From positions 2,491 through 19,330 of the forward strand of contig VSNH01000063.1 of the NCBI GenBank assembly GCA_009774215.1: 16,840 nucleotides of DNA, given 5' to 3'. A program made the translations under genes and the position numbers. The DNA comes from Lachnospiraceae bacterium. Lineage in GTDB: Bacteria > Bacillota > Clostridia > Lachnospirales > Lachnospiraceae. The notes beneath the pieces are model-generated. The model was not told the origin of the DNA. It saw only the letters and a program-made list of their open reading frames with translations, and ran no database searches. Positions 7,035 to 14,106 of this stretch are shown here, piece after piece (within the stretch, counting starts at the first letter, position 1; every line of letters starts with the position of its first letter).

Positions 7035-8192
7035 ATGCAAATCACAAACGACATCAAATACATAGGCGTAAACGACCACGACATCGACCTCTTCGAAGGA
7101 CAATATATTGTAGAAAACGGTATGGCATACAATTCCTACGTCATCATGGACGAGAAGATCGCCGTGATGGACACGGTTGACACCAACTTTGAGGAAGAAT
7201 GGCTGAACAACCTGAAAGCCGTACTAAACGACCGCACGCCCGACTACCTGATCGTACAGCACATGGAACCTGACCACTCCGCCAGCATAGACGCCTTTGT
7301 CAAAGCGTACCCGGAGACGGTGATCGTGGCGTCCGCGCCCGCTTTCACCATGATGAAACAGTTTTTCGGCACAGACTACGCCGACAAGCGGCAGGTCATC
7401 AAGGAGGGCGATTCCCTTTCCCTTGGCGCACACACTTTGCAGTTTGTCGCCGCGCCGATGGTGCACTGGCCTGAGGTTATGGTCACCTATGACACAAAAG
7501 ACAAGGTGCTTTTCTCGGCAGACGGCTTCGGCAAATTTGGCGCCCTCGACGCGGATGAGGACTGGGCATGCGAAGCGCGCCGCTACTACTTCGGTATCGT
7601 GGGCAAATACGGCATGCAGGTGCAGAACCTCCTGAAAAAGGCGGCGGCGCTTGACATCCAGATCATCTGCCCGCTGCACGGTCCTGTCCTGAAAGAGAAT
7701 TTGGAATATTATGTAAACTTATACCAGACATGGTCCTCCTACGGCGTGGAGTCGGAGGGCATTATGATCGCCTACACTTCCGTCTATGGCAATACCAAAA
7801 AAGCCGCCGGACTGCTGGCGGAAAAACTGACCGCTAAGGGCTGTCCAAAAGTGGTTGTCGCAGACCTTGCAAGGGAGGATATGGCGGAATGTGTGGAGGA
7901 CGCGTTCCGATACGGCAAGCTGGTGCTCGCCACCACCACCTACAATACGGAAATGTTCCCCTTCATGCGGGAATTTATCGACGAGCTGATCTCCCACAAC
8001 TACCAGAAGCGCACCATCGCCCTGATGGAGAACGGCTCCTGGGCTCCCATGGCGGCAAAGGCGATGCGTGCCAGATTAGAGGGCTGTAAGGATATCACTT
8101 ACACGGAAAACACCGTACAAATCCGCTCCGCCTTGACGGAGGAAAATATCGCACAGATTGATGCGCTGGCGGAAGAACTGTGCAAGTGCTGA
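7035..8192 (+). CDS. FprA-type flavodiiron protein (A-type flavoprotein)
   Basis: This 385-residue cytoplasmic enzyme reduces O2 to water, and in some members NO to N2O, and protects anaerobes from oxygen. The N-terminal metallo-beta-lactamase-like domain (1-240) has the complete set of diiron ligands: the HxExDH motif H76-x-E78-x-D80-H81, then H144, D163 (FSADGFG) and H215 (CPLHGP). The C-terminal flavodoxin domain (about 243-380) binds FMN through the TSVYGNT loop (248-254). Length is standard for class A proteins, with no fused rubredoxin or flavin reductase domain, so a separate electron donor such as rubredoxin is expected. AAAGGAG lies 8 bases before the ATG. It is a single-gene unit with its own promoter and terminator, the only large plus-strand gene in the window. 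Confidence 0.96.
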   Translation: MQITNDIKYIGVNDHDIDLFEGQYIVENGMAYNSYVIMDEKIAVMDTVDTNFEEEWLNNLKAVLNDRTPDYLIVQHMEPDHSASIDAFVKAYPETVIVASAPAFTMMKQFFGTDYADKRQVIKEGDSLSLGAHTLQFVAAPMVHWPEVMVTYDTKDKVLFSADGFGKFGALDADEDWACEARRYYFGIVGKYGMQVQNLLKKAAALDIQIICPLHGPVLKENLEYYVNLYQTWSSYGVESEGIMIAYTSVYGNTKKAAGLLAEKLTAKGCPKVVVADLAREDMAECVEDAFRYGKLVLATTTYNTEMFPFMREFIDELISHNYQKRTIALMENGSWAPMAAKAMRARLEGCKDITYTENTVQIRSALTEENIAQIDALAEELCKC

Positions 8193-8236
8193 CCTTTTCT
8201 TAATAAAGACAAGATACAATTATAAATCGGTACTCG

Positions 8237-8270
8237 AAAAAGCGGCTCCTTCTTACAGGGAACCGCTTTT
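8237..8270. terminator. Bidirectional intrinsic terminator between the flavodiiron and HAD genes
   Basis: AAAAAGCGG (8237-8245) pairs with CCGCTTTT (8263-8270), and the stem continues past a small mismatch. On plus the stem ends in TTTTCCTTT and on minus in CTTTTTCG, so the one hairpin can terminate both convergent genes. The bases from here to 8373 show nothing else. Confidence 0.85.
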
Positions 8271-8373
8271 CCTTTGTCAACATCCATATGGCTGCCAAAC
8301 GGAATGCCGCAGTTGTATACCTCGAAGCGGCACACGTCGGCAATCCAACGGGCATTTCACTCTCGTTTTACGC

Positions 8374-8979
8374 TTACGCCTCCACGCCCAGTTTCCGAAG
8401 CTCTTCTATCGCCTGCGCCTGATTTTGAAAATGAATCGTGTGTATGCCGAACTTCTCCGCCGCGTCCAGATTCCGTTTCGTATCATCCAGAAACACGCAC
8501 TCCTCCGGCTTCAGTCCGTAACGGTCGATCAGAAGCTGATAGATCTCCGGCATGGGCTTGATGACCTTATCCTGATAGGAAAGGATGCCGCCGTCCATAT
8601 AGGGCAGGAAGTCGAGAGCCGCCGCACATTGCACGTGAGAAGACCGAGAAAAGTTGGACAGGTACAGGCATCGGTAACTCTTTTCCTTCAGCTTCTGTAT
8701 CCACGGAATCGCATAGTCATTCCGGACAACCATAGTCCCCTTGTCGCGAAGCGTCTCCCGAATCTCCTTCTCGATGCCGGGGTCGTTTTCGATAAATCCC
8801 TGTATGATCTCCTCGTCACTCATCACGCCCCTGTCGTACTCGTTCCACATTGGAGATTTCACCGTGGCTTTCGCCAATCGCTCAAGAATCTCCTCACTGT
8901 ACCCGAAACTGCGATAATGCGCTTCCCACGTGAAATCCGCCAGCACGTTTCCGATGTCGAATATGATTGTTGTGATCAT
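8374..8979 (-). CDS. HAD-superfamily (subfamily IA-like) phosphatase
   Basis: This 201-residue hydrolase has a complete set of HAD motifs: motif I FDIGNVL with nucleophile Asp8, motif II YLSNFS with Ser108, motif III Lys141 in KPMPEIY, and motif IV VFLDDTKRN with Asp165/Asp166. The helical cap lies between about 15 and 85. The FDIGNV variant replaces the usual second Asp of DxDGT with Gly, as in YihX-like and haloacid-dehalogenase-like members. The substrate is therefore uncertain; YihX homologues act on sugar phosphates such as alpha-glucose-1-phosphate. GGAAGGAAGAGTAAGG precedes the start. The 170-bp upstream gap holds three copies of AGTTTACATAA. Confidence 0.88.
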   Translation of the reverse strand: MITTIIFDIGNVLADFTWEAHYRSFGYSEEILERLAKATVKSPMWNEYDRGVMSDEEIIQGFIENDPGIEKEIRETLRDKGTMVVRNDYAIPWIQKLKEKSYRCLYLSNFSRSSHVQCAAALDFLPYMDGGILSYQDKVIKPMPEIYQLLIDRYGLKPEECVFLDDTKRNLDAAEKFGIHTIHFQNQAQAIEELRKLGVEA

Positions 8980-9004
8980 TCCTTACTCTTCCTTCCTTAT
9001 CGCA

Positions 9005-9146
9005 AGTTTACATAACTCTTGTCCCGTCGATCTCTCCACTCAATTCCGCCGCATTTCCCCGGCATACAGAACCAGTTTACATAACTGTATATCTGCATAC
9101 CATAAACCAGCATAATATCATCTGCGTATCGTTAGTTTACATAATT
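9005..9146. repeat. Three copies of AGTTTACATAA between SDR and HAD genes
   Basis: The 11-mer occurs at 9005-9015, 9074-9084 and 9134-9144, spaced 69 and 60 bp, that is, 6 to 6.5 helical turns apart. The first two continue to AGTTTACATAACT, an inverted repeat with AGTT/AACT arms around TACAT; the second extends to CAGTT/AACTG. The third is AGTTTACATAATT. Their position upstream of the HAD gene suits an operator array, but the same 10-mer core also occurs inside three other genes, so a genome-wide repeat is equally possible. Confidence 0.6.
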
Positions 9147-9149
9147 CAA

Positions 9150-9896
9150 TCAGCTTCTCGCCAATCCGTCCACATGCAGCACCTCTCCGCTGATATAGGA
9201 CGCCCTGTCCGAAGCAAGAAATACAAAAGCGTTTGCGATATCCTCCGGCTGCCCCATACGCCTTAACGGAATCTGTGCAATCATGGGATCGATTACCTCT
9301 TTGGGTACCTGGCGCATCATATCCGTGTAGGTGATGCCCGGCGCCACCGCATTCACCCGGATTCCCTTCGGTCCCAGCTCTCTTGCCAGAGACAGGGTAA
9401 AGCCGTTCACCGCAAATTTGGAGGTGGGATAAGCGATTCCCGCAGGCTGCCCGTACTGGCTCACCATGGAGGAAGTGTTCAGGATCACGCCGCTCCCCGC
9501 CGCGATCATATGCCCGCTTGCCGCCTTGGAACAGTTAAACACACCCTTGATATTCAGATCCATCACCTTCTCAAAGGTTTCCGCCGTGTACTCCGTAAAA
9601 GGCGTGCTCTCCGAGACACCCGCATTATTCACCAGAATGTCTATCTTTCCATACTTTTCAGCCACACCGTCAAATGCCGCTTTCACCGCCGTGTAATCGG
9701 ACAGGTTCGGAAAGATTCCCTCCACCGTCGCCTGCGGGTAAGCCTCTTTCAGCTTTGCCACCGCCTTGTCAGCGGTCTCCTGACGGCTGGCGCACAACAC
9801 CACTTTCGCGCCTTCCTGCAAAAATGCCTCCACTGTGGCGTAGCCGATTCCTCTGCTGCCGCCCGACACAATCGCAACCTTGTTCTCCAATAACAT
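9150..9896 (-). CDS. Short-chain dehydrogenase/reductase, FabG-like
   Basis: This 248-residue classical SDR has the nucleotide-binding motif SGGSRGIG (11-18), NNAG (90-93) and the catalytic Ser143, Tyr156 and Lys160 (SSMVSQYG...YPTSK). It also has the PG motif after the active site (186-187) and a C-terminal SGEVLHVDG. An Arg right after the second strand (ASR, 36-38) favours NADPH. It could be a 3-oxoacyl-ACP reductase or a sugar/steroid alcohol dehydrogenase; the sequence alone does not decide, and no fatty-acid synthesis genes adjoin it. An in-frame ATG seven codons upstream (9915-9917) is less likely, because AGGAGGGAACGCT precedes the ATG at 9894-9896. Confidence 0.9.
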   Translation of the reverse strand: MLLENKVAIVSGGSRGIGYATVEAFLQEGAKVVLCASRQETADKAVAKLKEAYPQATVEGIFPNLSDYTAVKAAFDGVAEKYGKIDILVNNAGVSESTPFTEYTAETFEKVMDLNIKGVFNCSKAASGHMIAAGSGVILNTSSMVSQYGQPAGIAYPTSKFAVNGFTLSLARELGPKGIRVNAVAPGITYTDMMRQVPKEVIDPMIAQIPLRRMGQPEDIANAFVFLASDRASYISGEVLHVDGLARS

Positions 9897-10046
9897 AGCG
9901 TTCCCTCCTTTTATCATTTTTTACTTACCGCCTTTCCCGTCACATCACTTTCCGGAAACCGGTCCATTTCGCACACGGGATCTGATAATGTCTCTGCAGC
10001 CAAGGCAGCGAAAAAAACCCCGACGCCCCATCTCGTGTATTTTATC

Positions 10047-11339
10047 CTACTTGCTCAGCGGACTCTCTCTGTAAATGATATCATCCCTGCCGGGACCGTT
10101 TGAAACCATAGTTATAGGATACCCGATCTGCTCCTCGATAAACTCCACATAGTTGCGGCAGTTTTCCGGCAGCTCTTCGTACTTCTTAATGCCGCGGATC
10201 TCGCACTTCCATCCGGGCAGTTTTTTCAGCACCGGCTTCGCCTTCTCCAGCTTGCAGGTCACAGGGAAGTCCGTGGTCACCTGACCGTCCACCTCGTAAC
10301 CCACGCACACAGGAATCTCGTCCAGATAACCGAGCACGTCGAGCACCGTAAACGCCACATCCGTGGTTCCCTGCAGGCGGCAGCCGTACTTGGACGCCAC
10401 GCAGTCAAACCAGCCCATCCTTCTCGGACGGCCCGTGGTCGCGCCAAACTCGCCGCCGTCACCTCCTCGTCTGCGAAGCTCATCCGCCTCGCCGCCGAAA
10501 ATCTCCGACACAAACACACCCGCTCCCACCGCGGAGGAATACGCTTTGCATACCGTAATAATCTGTTTGATCTCATAGGGCGGAATACCTGCGCCGATCG
10601 CGCCGTAAGCCGCCAGCGTGGAGGAGGACGTCACCATCGGGTAAATCCCGTGGTCAGGGTCTTTGAGCGTGCCGAGCTGTCCTTCCAGAAGCACGGTCTT
10701 ACCATCCTTGACCGCCTGATCCAGATAGGAGGACACGTCGCACACATAGGGCGCGATCATCTCCCGGTACTGCTGCATCACAGCGAACAGTTCCTGCGGA
10801 TCAACGGCAGGCTTATGGTAAAGATGCTCCAGAATCACATTCTTCGTCTCGCATACCCGCTCCAGTTTCTCCTTCAGTAAATCCTCGTCAAAAAGCTCGC
10901 TCACCTGAAAACCGATCTTTGCGTACTTATCAGAGTAAAAAGGCGCAATCCCCGACTTCGTGGAGCCGAAGGAATTTCCGCCAAGTCTCTCTTCCTCGTA
11001 CTGGTCAAATAAAATATGGTAGGGCATCACGATCTGACAGCGATCGGACACCAGAATCTTTGGCTTTGGTACATCCCTGTCCGTCAAGGACTTAATCTCA
11101 TCCACCAGAAGTGGAATGTTGAGTGCGACACCGTTGCCGATGATACTGGTAATGTGCCCGTAAAACACACCGGACGGCAGCGTATGCAGCGCAAACTTAC
11201 CGTAATTGTTTACAATTGTGTGTCCCGCATTCGCGCCTCCCTGAAAACGCACCACGATATCCGCTTTTTCCGCCAGCATATCCGTGATCTTCCCTTTTCC
11301 TTCGTCGCCCCAGTTGGCGCCCACTACAGCCTTTACCAT
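10047..11339 (-). CDS. purA: Adenylosuccinate synthetase
   Basis: This 430-residue enzyme joins aspartate to IMP with GTP hydrolysis, the first committed step from IMP to AMP. Full family motifs are present: NWGDEGKGK at 9-17 with catalytic Asp12, GGANAGHT at 34-41 with catalytic His40, GSTKSGIAP, LLEGQ, and the aspartate-binding loop FGATTGRPRRMGW. Length is normal. The ATG at 11337-11339 has GGAGGAG 6 bases upstream. It has its own promoter (11436-11464) and a hairpin-rich leader. Its frame is open upstream and continuous with rarA, so a readthrough fusion protein is possible, but the strong initiation signals indicate independent translation. No convincing terminator is seen in the gap 9897-10046 after the gene. 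Confidence 0.97.
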   Translation of the reverse strand: MVKAVVGANWGDEGKGKITDMLAEKADIVVRFQGGANAGHTIVNNYGKFALHTLPSGVFYGHITSIIGNGVALNIPLLVDEIKSLTDRDVPKPKILVSDRCQIVMPYHILFDQYEEERLGGNSFGSTKSGIAPFYSDKYAKIGFQVSELFDEDLLKEKLERVCETKNVILEHLYHKPAVDPQELFAVMQQYREMIAPYVCDVSSYLDQAVKDGKTVLLEGQLGTLKDPDHGIYPMVTSSSTLAAYGAIGAGIPPYEIKQIITVCKAYSSAVGAGVFVSEIFGGEADELRRRGGDGGEFGATTGRPRRMGWFDCVASKYGCRLQGTTDVAFTVLDVLGYLDEIPVCVGYEVDGQVTTDFPVTCKLEKAKPVLKKLPGWKCEIRGIKKYEELPENCRNYVEFIEEQIGYPITMVSNGPGRDDIIYRESPLSK

Positions 11340-11360
11340 AATACACTCCTCCTTCATTTT

Positions 11361-11420
11361 GTATAAGCAGATTGAGATGCTTATACACACAAAGGAGCCG
11401 GTTGTAAAAAACCGGCTCCT
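11361..11420 (-). promoter_or_regulatory. purA leader with two hairpins
   Basis: Between the predicted purA start site and the Shine-Dalgarno lie two stem-loops. The first is a perfect 11-bp GC-rich stem, AGGAGCCGGTT with AACCGGCTCCT (arms 11410-11420 and 11393-11403, 6-nt loop). The second is a 9-bp AU-rich stem, GTATAAGCA with TGCTTATAC (11361-11386). The 3' arm of the first hairpin carries GGCUCCUUU, which could also pair with the AAGGAGGAG ribosome binding site at about 11345-11353. The first hairpin is followed only by UUUGUGUG, so it is a weak terminator at best. A translational switch or mRNA stabiliser is conceivable. Confidence 0.6.
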
Positions 11421-11435
11421 GTTTCTTACTTTCAC

Positions 11436-11464
11436 ATTATAAAGCAAAACCCATTTCAAATCAA
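11436..11464 (-). promoter_or_regulatory. purA promoter, inside the 3' end of rarA
   Basis: On minus TTGATT (-35, 11459-11464) and perfect TATAAT (-10, 11436-11441) are separated by 17 bases. The start site is predicted near 11429, about 90 bases before the purA ATG. The -35 directly abuts the last recognisable rarA codons. Confidence 0.85.
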
Positions 11465-11465
11465 T

Positions 11466-12788
11466 GTTTTTGTGCGTGCGCCCTTTCCATGCCTTGATTT
11501 CCGCAAGTCTCTTTTTCAGCGCCTCCTCCTCACCCATGCCCGCGGGCCGGTAATATTCCCGTCCCAGAAGGGCGTCCGGCAGACACTGCATATTCGTCAG
11601 CTTCTCCTCCGTGTCGTGGGCGTATTGGTAACCCTTTCCATACTCCAGATCGCGCATCAGCCCCGTCACCCCATTGCGGATCACAAGAGGCACCGGCTCC
11701 GCCAAATCTTTGACGGCATCCTCCTTGGCCTCATTGTAGGACACCTCCATGGCATTCGACTTGGGCGCAAGCGCCACATAGACCACCGCCTGCGTCAGAT
11801 GGACATTGCACTCCGGCATCCCCAGAAAGTGACACGCCTGATAAGCCGCCACCGCAATCTGCAGAGCACGCGGATCAGCAAGCCCCACATCCTCGCTGGC
11901 AAACCGCACCACACGTCTTGCCACATAGAGCGGATCCTCTCCCGCCTCCAGCATCCGCGCCAGCCAGTAAACTGCCGCGTCGGGATCGGAATTGCGCATG
12001 GATTTATGTAAGGCGGAGATGAGGTTGTAATGCTCCTCCCCCTTCTTATCATACAGAAGAGACTTACGCATGGTACACTGTTCCAGCGTCTCCTTGGTCA
12101 CCGTGACCGCGCCCTCCGCGTCCATCTCTCCGTTTAGCACAACCATTTCCAGCGTGGAGAGAGCGTTTCTGGCATCGCCGTTGGCAAAGACGGCGATCAT
12201 CTCAAGCGTCTCGTCGTCGATATGCACCGTCTGATTTCCGAAGCCTCTGGCGTCCGTCAGCGCATGCGACAACAGCTCTTTGATCTCCTGCGTGGTGAGC
12301 GCCTGCAGCACAAACACCTTGCAGCGGGATAAAAGAGCGCTGTTAATCTCAAAAGATGGATTTTCTGTCGTCGCGCCGATCAGAATAATGCTCCCCTTTT
12401 CCACGAAAGGAAGAAAAGCGTCCTGCTGCGCCTTGTTAAAACGGTGTATCTCGTCCACAAATAAAATCGTTCGAACACCGTACTGGCGGTTTTTCTCCGC
12501 CTGCTCCATAACGGTTCTGATCTCTTTGATACCGCTTGTCACTGCCGAAAAATCAATAAAGGAAGACTTCGTTTTATTGGCAATAATTCTTGCCAGCGTA
12601 GTCTTTCCCACCCCCGGCGGCCCCCAGAAAATCATAGAGGAAACCTGATCCTGCTCGATCAGCTTCCGAAGCACCTTGCCTTTTCCAAGCAGATGCCCCT
12701 GCCCCACATACTCCTCCAGACTGCCGGGTCTGAGCTTCGCCGCCAGAGGCTGCGGCATTTCCCTGTCAAATAAAGATATCTGATCCAC
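11466..12788 (-). CDS. rarA: Replication-associated recombination ATPase RarA (MgsA)
   Basis: This AAA+ clamp-loader-like ATPase acts at stalled replication forks. The family portion is about 441 residues, the usual length. Walker A is GPPGVGKTT (56-64), Walker B LFVDEIHR (109-116), sensor 1 GATTEN (138-143), and the arginine finger Arg155 in LLSRC. The tetramerisation region follows (about 250-430), ending in a typical KKRLAEIKAWKG tail. The start is GTG at 12786-12788 (MDQISLF), five bases after the bactofilin stop and with little Shine-Dalgarno, suggesting translational coupling. No stop codon follows the conserved end; the given left limit is the last residue I trust (Asn441), and the frame runs on into purA. 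Confidence 0.93.
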
Positions 12789-12793
12789 GTTAT

Positions 12794-13267
12794 TTATCTC
12801 TTATTCCATTTGTTATTATTGTTGTTATTATTGTTGTTATCCTTTTTGGATTCTTCTTCCTTCTGCTCTTCCGTCTCAGATACATTGGAAGAAGTTTCCG
12901 ACAGAGGCGAAAGCCCTTCTGTATTCATGATACATTGTCCCTGGAATACCGCGTTTTCATCCACAACCAGACTCTTCGTGCGGATATTGCCGATCACCTT
13001 ACCGGTGGAGGCTACCTCAGTTCTGCCGCCGGAAGTAAGATCGCCCTCCAGAGAACCGCCTATTATAATACTGCTGCCCTTCACATTGCCCTTCACTTTA
13101 CCGCTGGAACTGATTATGAGCGCGCCCTCCGTCTCCACGTCTCCGGTTACGCTCCCCTCCACGCGAACGGCCTCTTTGGCGCGGATGTCGCCGTCCACCA
13201 CCATATCAGCGCCAATGATGCTGCTGATCTTTGCGTTAATCTGTTCTACCGACTTTTTTCCCAACAT
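12794..13267 (-). CDS. Bactofilin (polymer-forming cytoskeletal protein)
   Basis: This 157-residue protein has a central beta-helix of bactofilin type (about 10-112) made of repeated short strands with GxV/GxI turns (VVDGDIRAKEAVRVEGSVTG, then VKGNVKG, LEGDL and IGNIRTK). Bactofilins polymerise without nucleotide and position cell-wall enzymes. The C-terminal tail (about 118-157) is acidic then asparagine-rich, with nine consecutive Asn. The start at 13265-13267 is chosen for GGGAGG five bases upstream; an in-frame ATG nine codons earlier lies within the preceding gene. It follows the LytM-like gene by 10 bp, an arrangement known for bactofilin/peptidase pairs, which suggests a shared role in cell-wall shape. 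Confidence 0.92.
   Translation of the reverse strand: MLGKKSVEQINAKISSIIGADMVVDGDIRAKEAVRVEGSVTGDVETEGALIISSSGKVKGNVKGSSIIIGGSLEGDLTSGGRTEVASTGKVIGNIRTKSLVVDENAVFQGQCIMNTEGLSPLSETSSNVSETEEQKEEESKKDNNNNNNNNNKWNKR
12812..12838 (-). repeat. AAC/AAT microsatellite encoding nine asparagines
   Basis: On minus the codons read AAC AAC AAT AAT twice and then AAC, that is, a 12-bp unit repeated 2.25 times. The tract sits five codons before the bactofilin stop. Because it is a multiple of three, length changes by whole units keep the frame. Confidence 0.9.
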
Positions 13268-13277
13268 AGCTTCCTCC

Positions 13278-14039
13278 CTAACCTTTAATCTCAATCATAT
13301 CAAGCGGATCCACATAGCTGTCATCCTTCTGGATACTGTAGCCCGTCTCCGTGTTATCTTCGCCCACCAGAAAAAGCGCCACACCCTTCACAACCTGACT
13401 GCCCTCCTCCACAATGGGGCTTCCCAGATTCCGATAGGTGGTGACGTAGCCGTTTCCATGGTCGATTATCACGTAGCTTACTTCGCCCTCCGCCTCCCGG
13501 ACTTCCTTCACCGTGCCCGGTGCGGTGGCAACCACTTTCGTCCCTTCCGCCGCCACGAAAATGAGTTCCTTCCACTCCTCGTTCGCCTCAACCTTCAGCG
13601 TATTCTCATCCTCGTCGGCCTCATCCTGCGCCGCTGTATTCTCTTCCTTAATCTGCGCCGCGCCGCTCATGGGGAATCCTTTCGGAATGTAATTTTCCTC
13701 ATGGGCCGCCACCAGCTCATGCTCCTGCTCTTCCTTGCGGCTTAACGTCTCCTCCAGCGAAGATACTTTCCCGGCAAGACTTTCCTTTTCCGCCGCCAGC
13801 GTCTCGTTCTCTGTCTTCATCTGAACAAGCTGCTCAAGCTGCTTGGCGTTCCGCTCTATGTAGCCTCCCATGGTGATGGTCGTATACACCGCATAGCAAA
13901 TCACGGCCACAAACACCACAAAGGATACTACCGCCAGCGCGCCCGTCTTAATGTGCATTCTCCGATGGTGCGCCGCAGGAGAATCGGAAGTTAATATTAT
14001 CGTATAAGTGATCTTTCTCTTGCGCAAATCTGTGCTCAT
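13278..14039 (-). CDS. Membrane-anchored, catalytically degenerate LytM/M23-domain protein
   Basis: This 253-residue protein has a basic cytoplasmic N-terminus (1-31), one membrane helix (about 32-54), an external coiled coil (about 60-112), an acidic Glu/Asp linker (about 130-155), and a C-terminal LytM/M23-like beta domain (about 158-250). The fold motif DHGNGYVTTYRNLG (193-206) is clear. However, active M23 peptidases have a HxxxD-type zinc motif before it and an HxH pair in place of YRN; here the first region reads ELIFVAAEGTKVVA, and neither zinc-binding set is visible. It is therefore likely a non-enzymatic regulator or peptidoglycan binder, like EnvC- or SpoIIQ-type proteins. The ATG at 14037-14039 has GGAGGTG upstream; a GTG six codons earlier is less likely. 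First gene of the bactofilin operon. Confidence 0.85.
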   Translation of the reverse strand: MSTDLRKRKITYTIILTSDSPAAHHRRMHIKTGALAVVSFVVFVAVICYAVYTTITMGGYIERNAKQLEQLVQMKTENETLAAEKESLAGKVSSLEETLSRKEEQEHELVAAHEENYIPKGFPMSGAAQIKEENTAAQDEADEDENTLKVEANEEWKELIFVAAEGTKVVATAPGTVKEVREAEGEVSYVIIDHGNGYVTTYRNLGSPIVEEGSQVVKGVALFLVGEDNTETGYSIQKDDSYVDPLDMIEIKG

Positions 14040-14068
14040 TAATAAGGTCACCTCCACTCATCTTTTTC

Positions 14069-14077
14069 ATTCTAACA
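14069..14077 (-). promoter_or_regulatory. Extended -10 promoter for the LytM-bactofilin-rarA operon
   Basis: On minus TGTTAGAAT fits the extended -10 pattern TGnTANAAT, about 30 bases before the LytM start codon. The -35 region is poor. It lies in the 67-bp gap after the ATPase gene, where no terminator is seen. Confidence 0.55.
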
Positions 14078-14106
14078 CATATTGCGCAAGAAAGACATAG
14101 TATTTT

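Larger units (their letters stand above)
10047..12788 (-). other. Continuous 913-codon frame joining rarA and purA
   Basis: No in-frame stop exists between the recognisable end of RarA (about codon 441) and the purA start (codon 484). The 42 codons between them translate the purA promoter, both leader hairpins and the ribosome binding site, and look like non-coding sequence. A one-base change in the AAAAA run at 11467-11471 would restore a nearby stop. Removing one A gives HKTLI-stop and adding one A gives HKKH-stop. The fusion is therefore probably a stop loss by indel or a sequencing error, not a designed bifunctional protein. Confidence 0.7.

Noticed and set aside
8158..9015. 285-codon plus-strand frame after the flavodiiron gene
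   Set aside because: It starts inside the flavodiiron gene, crosses the bidirectional terminator and runs antisense to the HAD phosphatase.
10011..10034. T7 run after purA as an intrinsic terminator
   Set aside because: On minus GGGGTTTTTTT lacks an upstream complementary arm, so no stem forms.
10047..12788. Genuine bifunctional RarA-PurA enzyme
   Set aside because: purA has its own promoter, ribosome binding site and normal N-terminus, and the linker translates non-coding hairpins.
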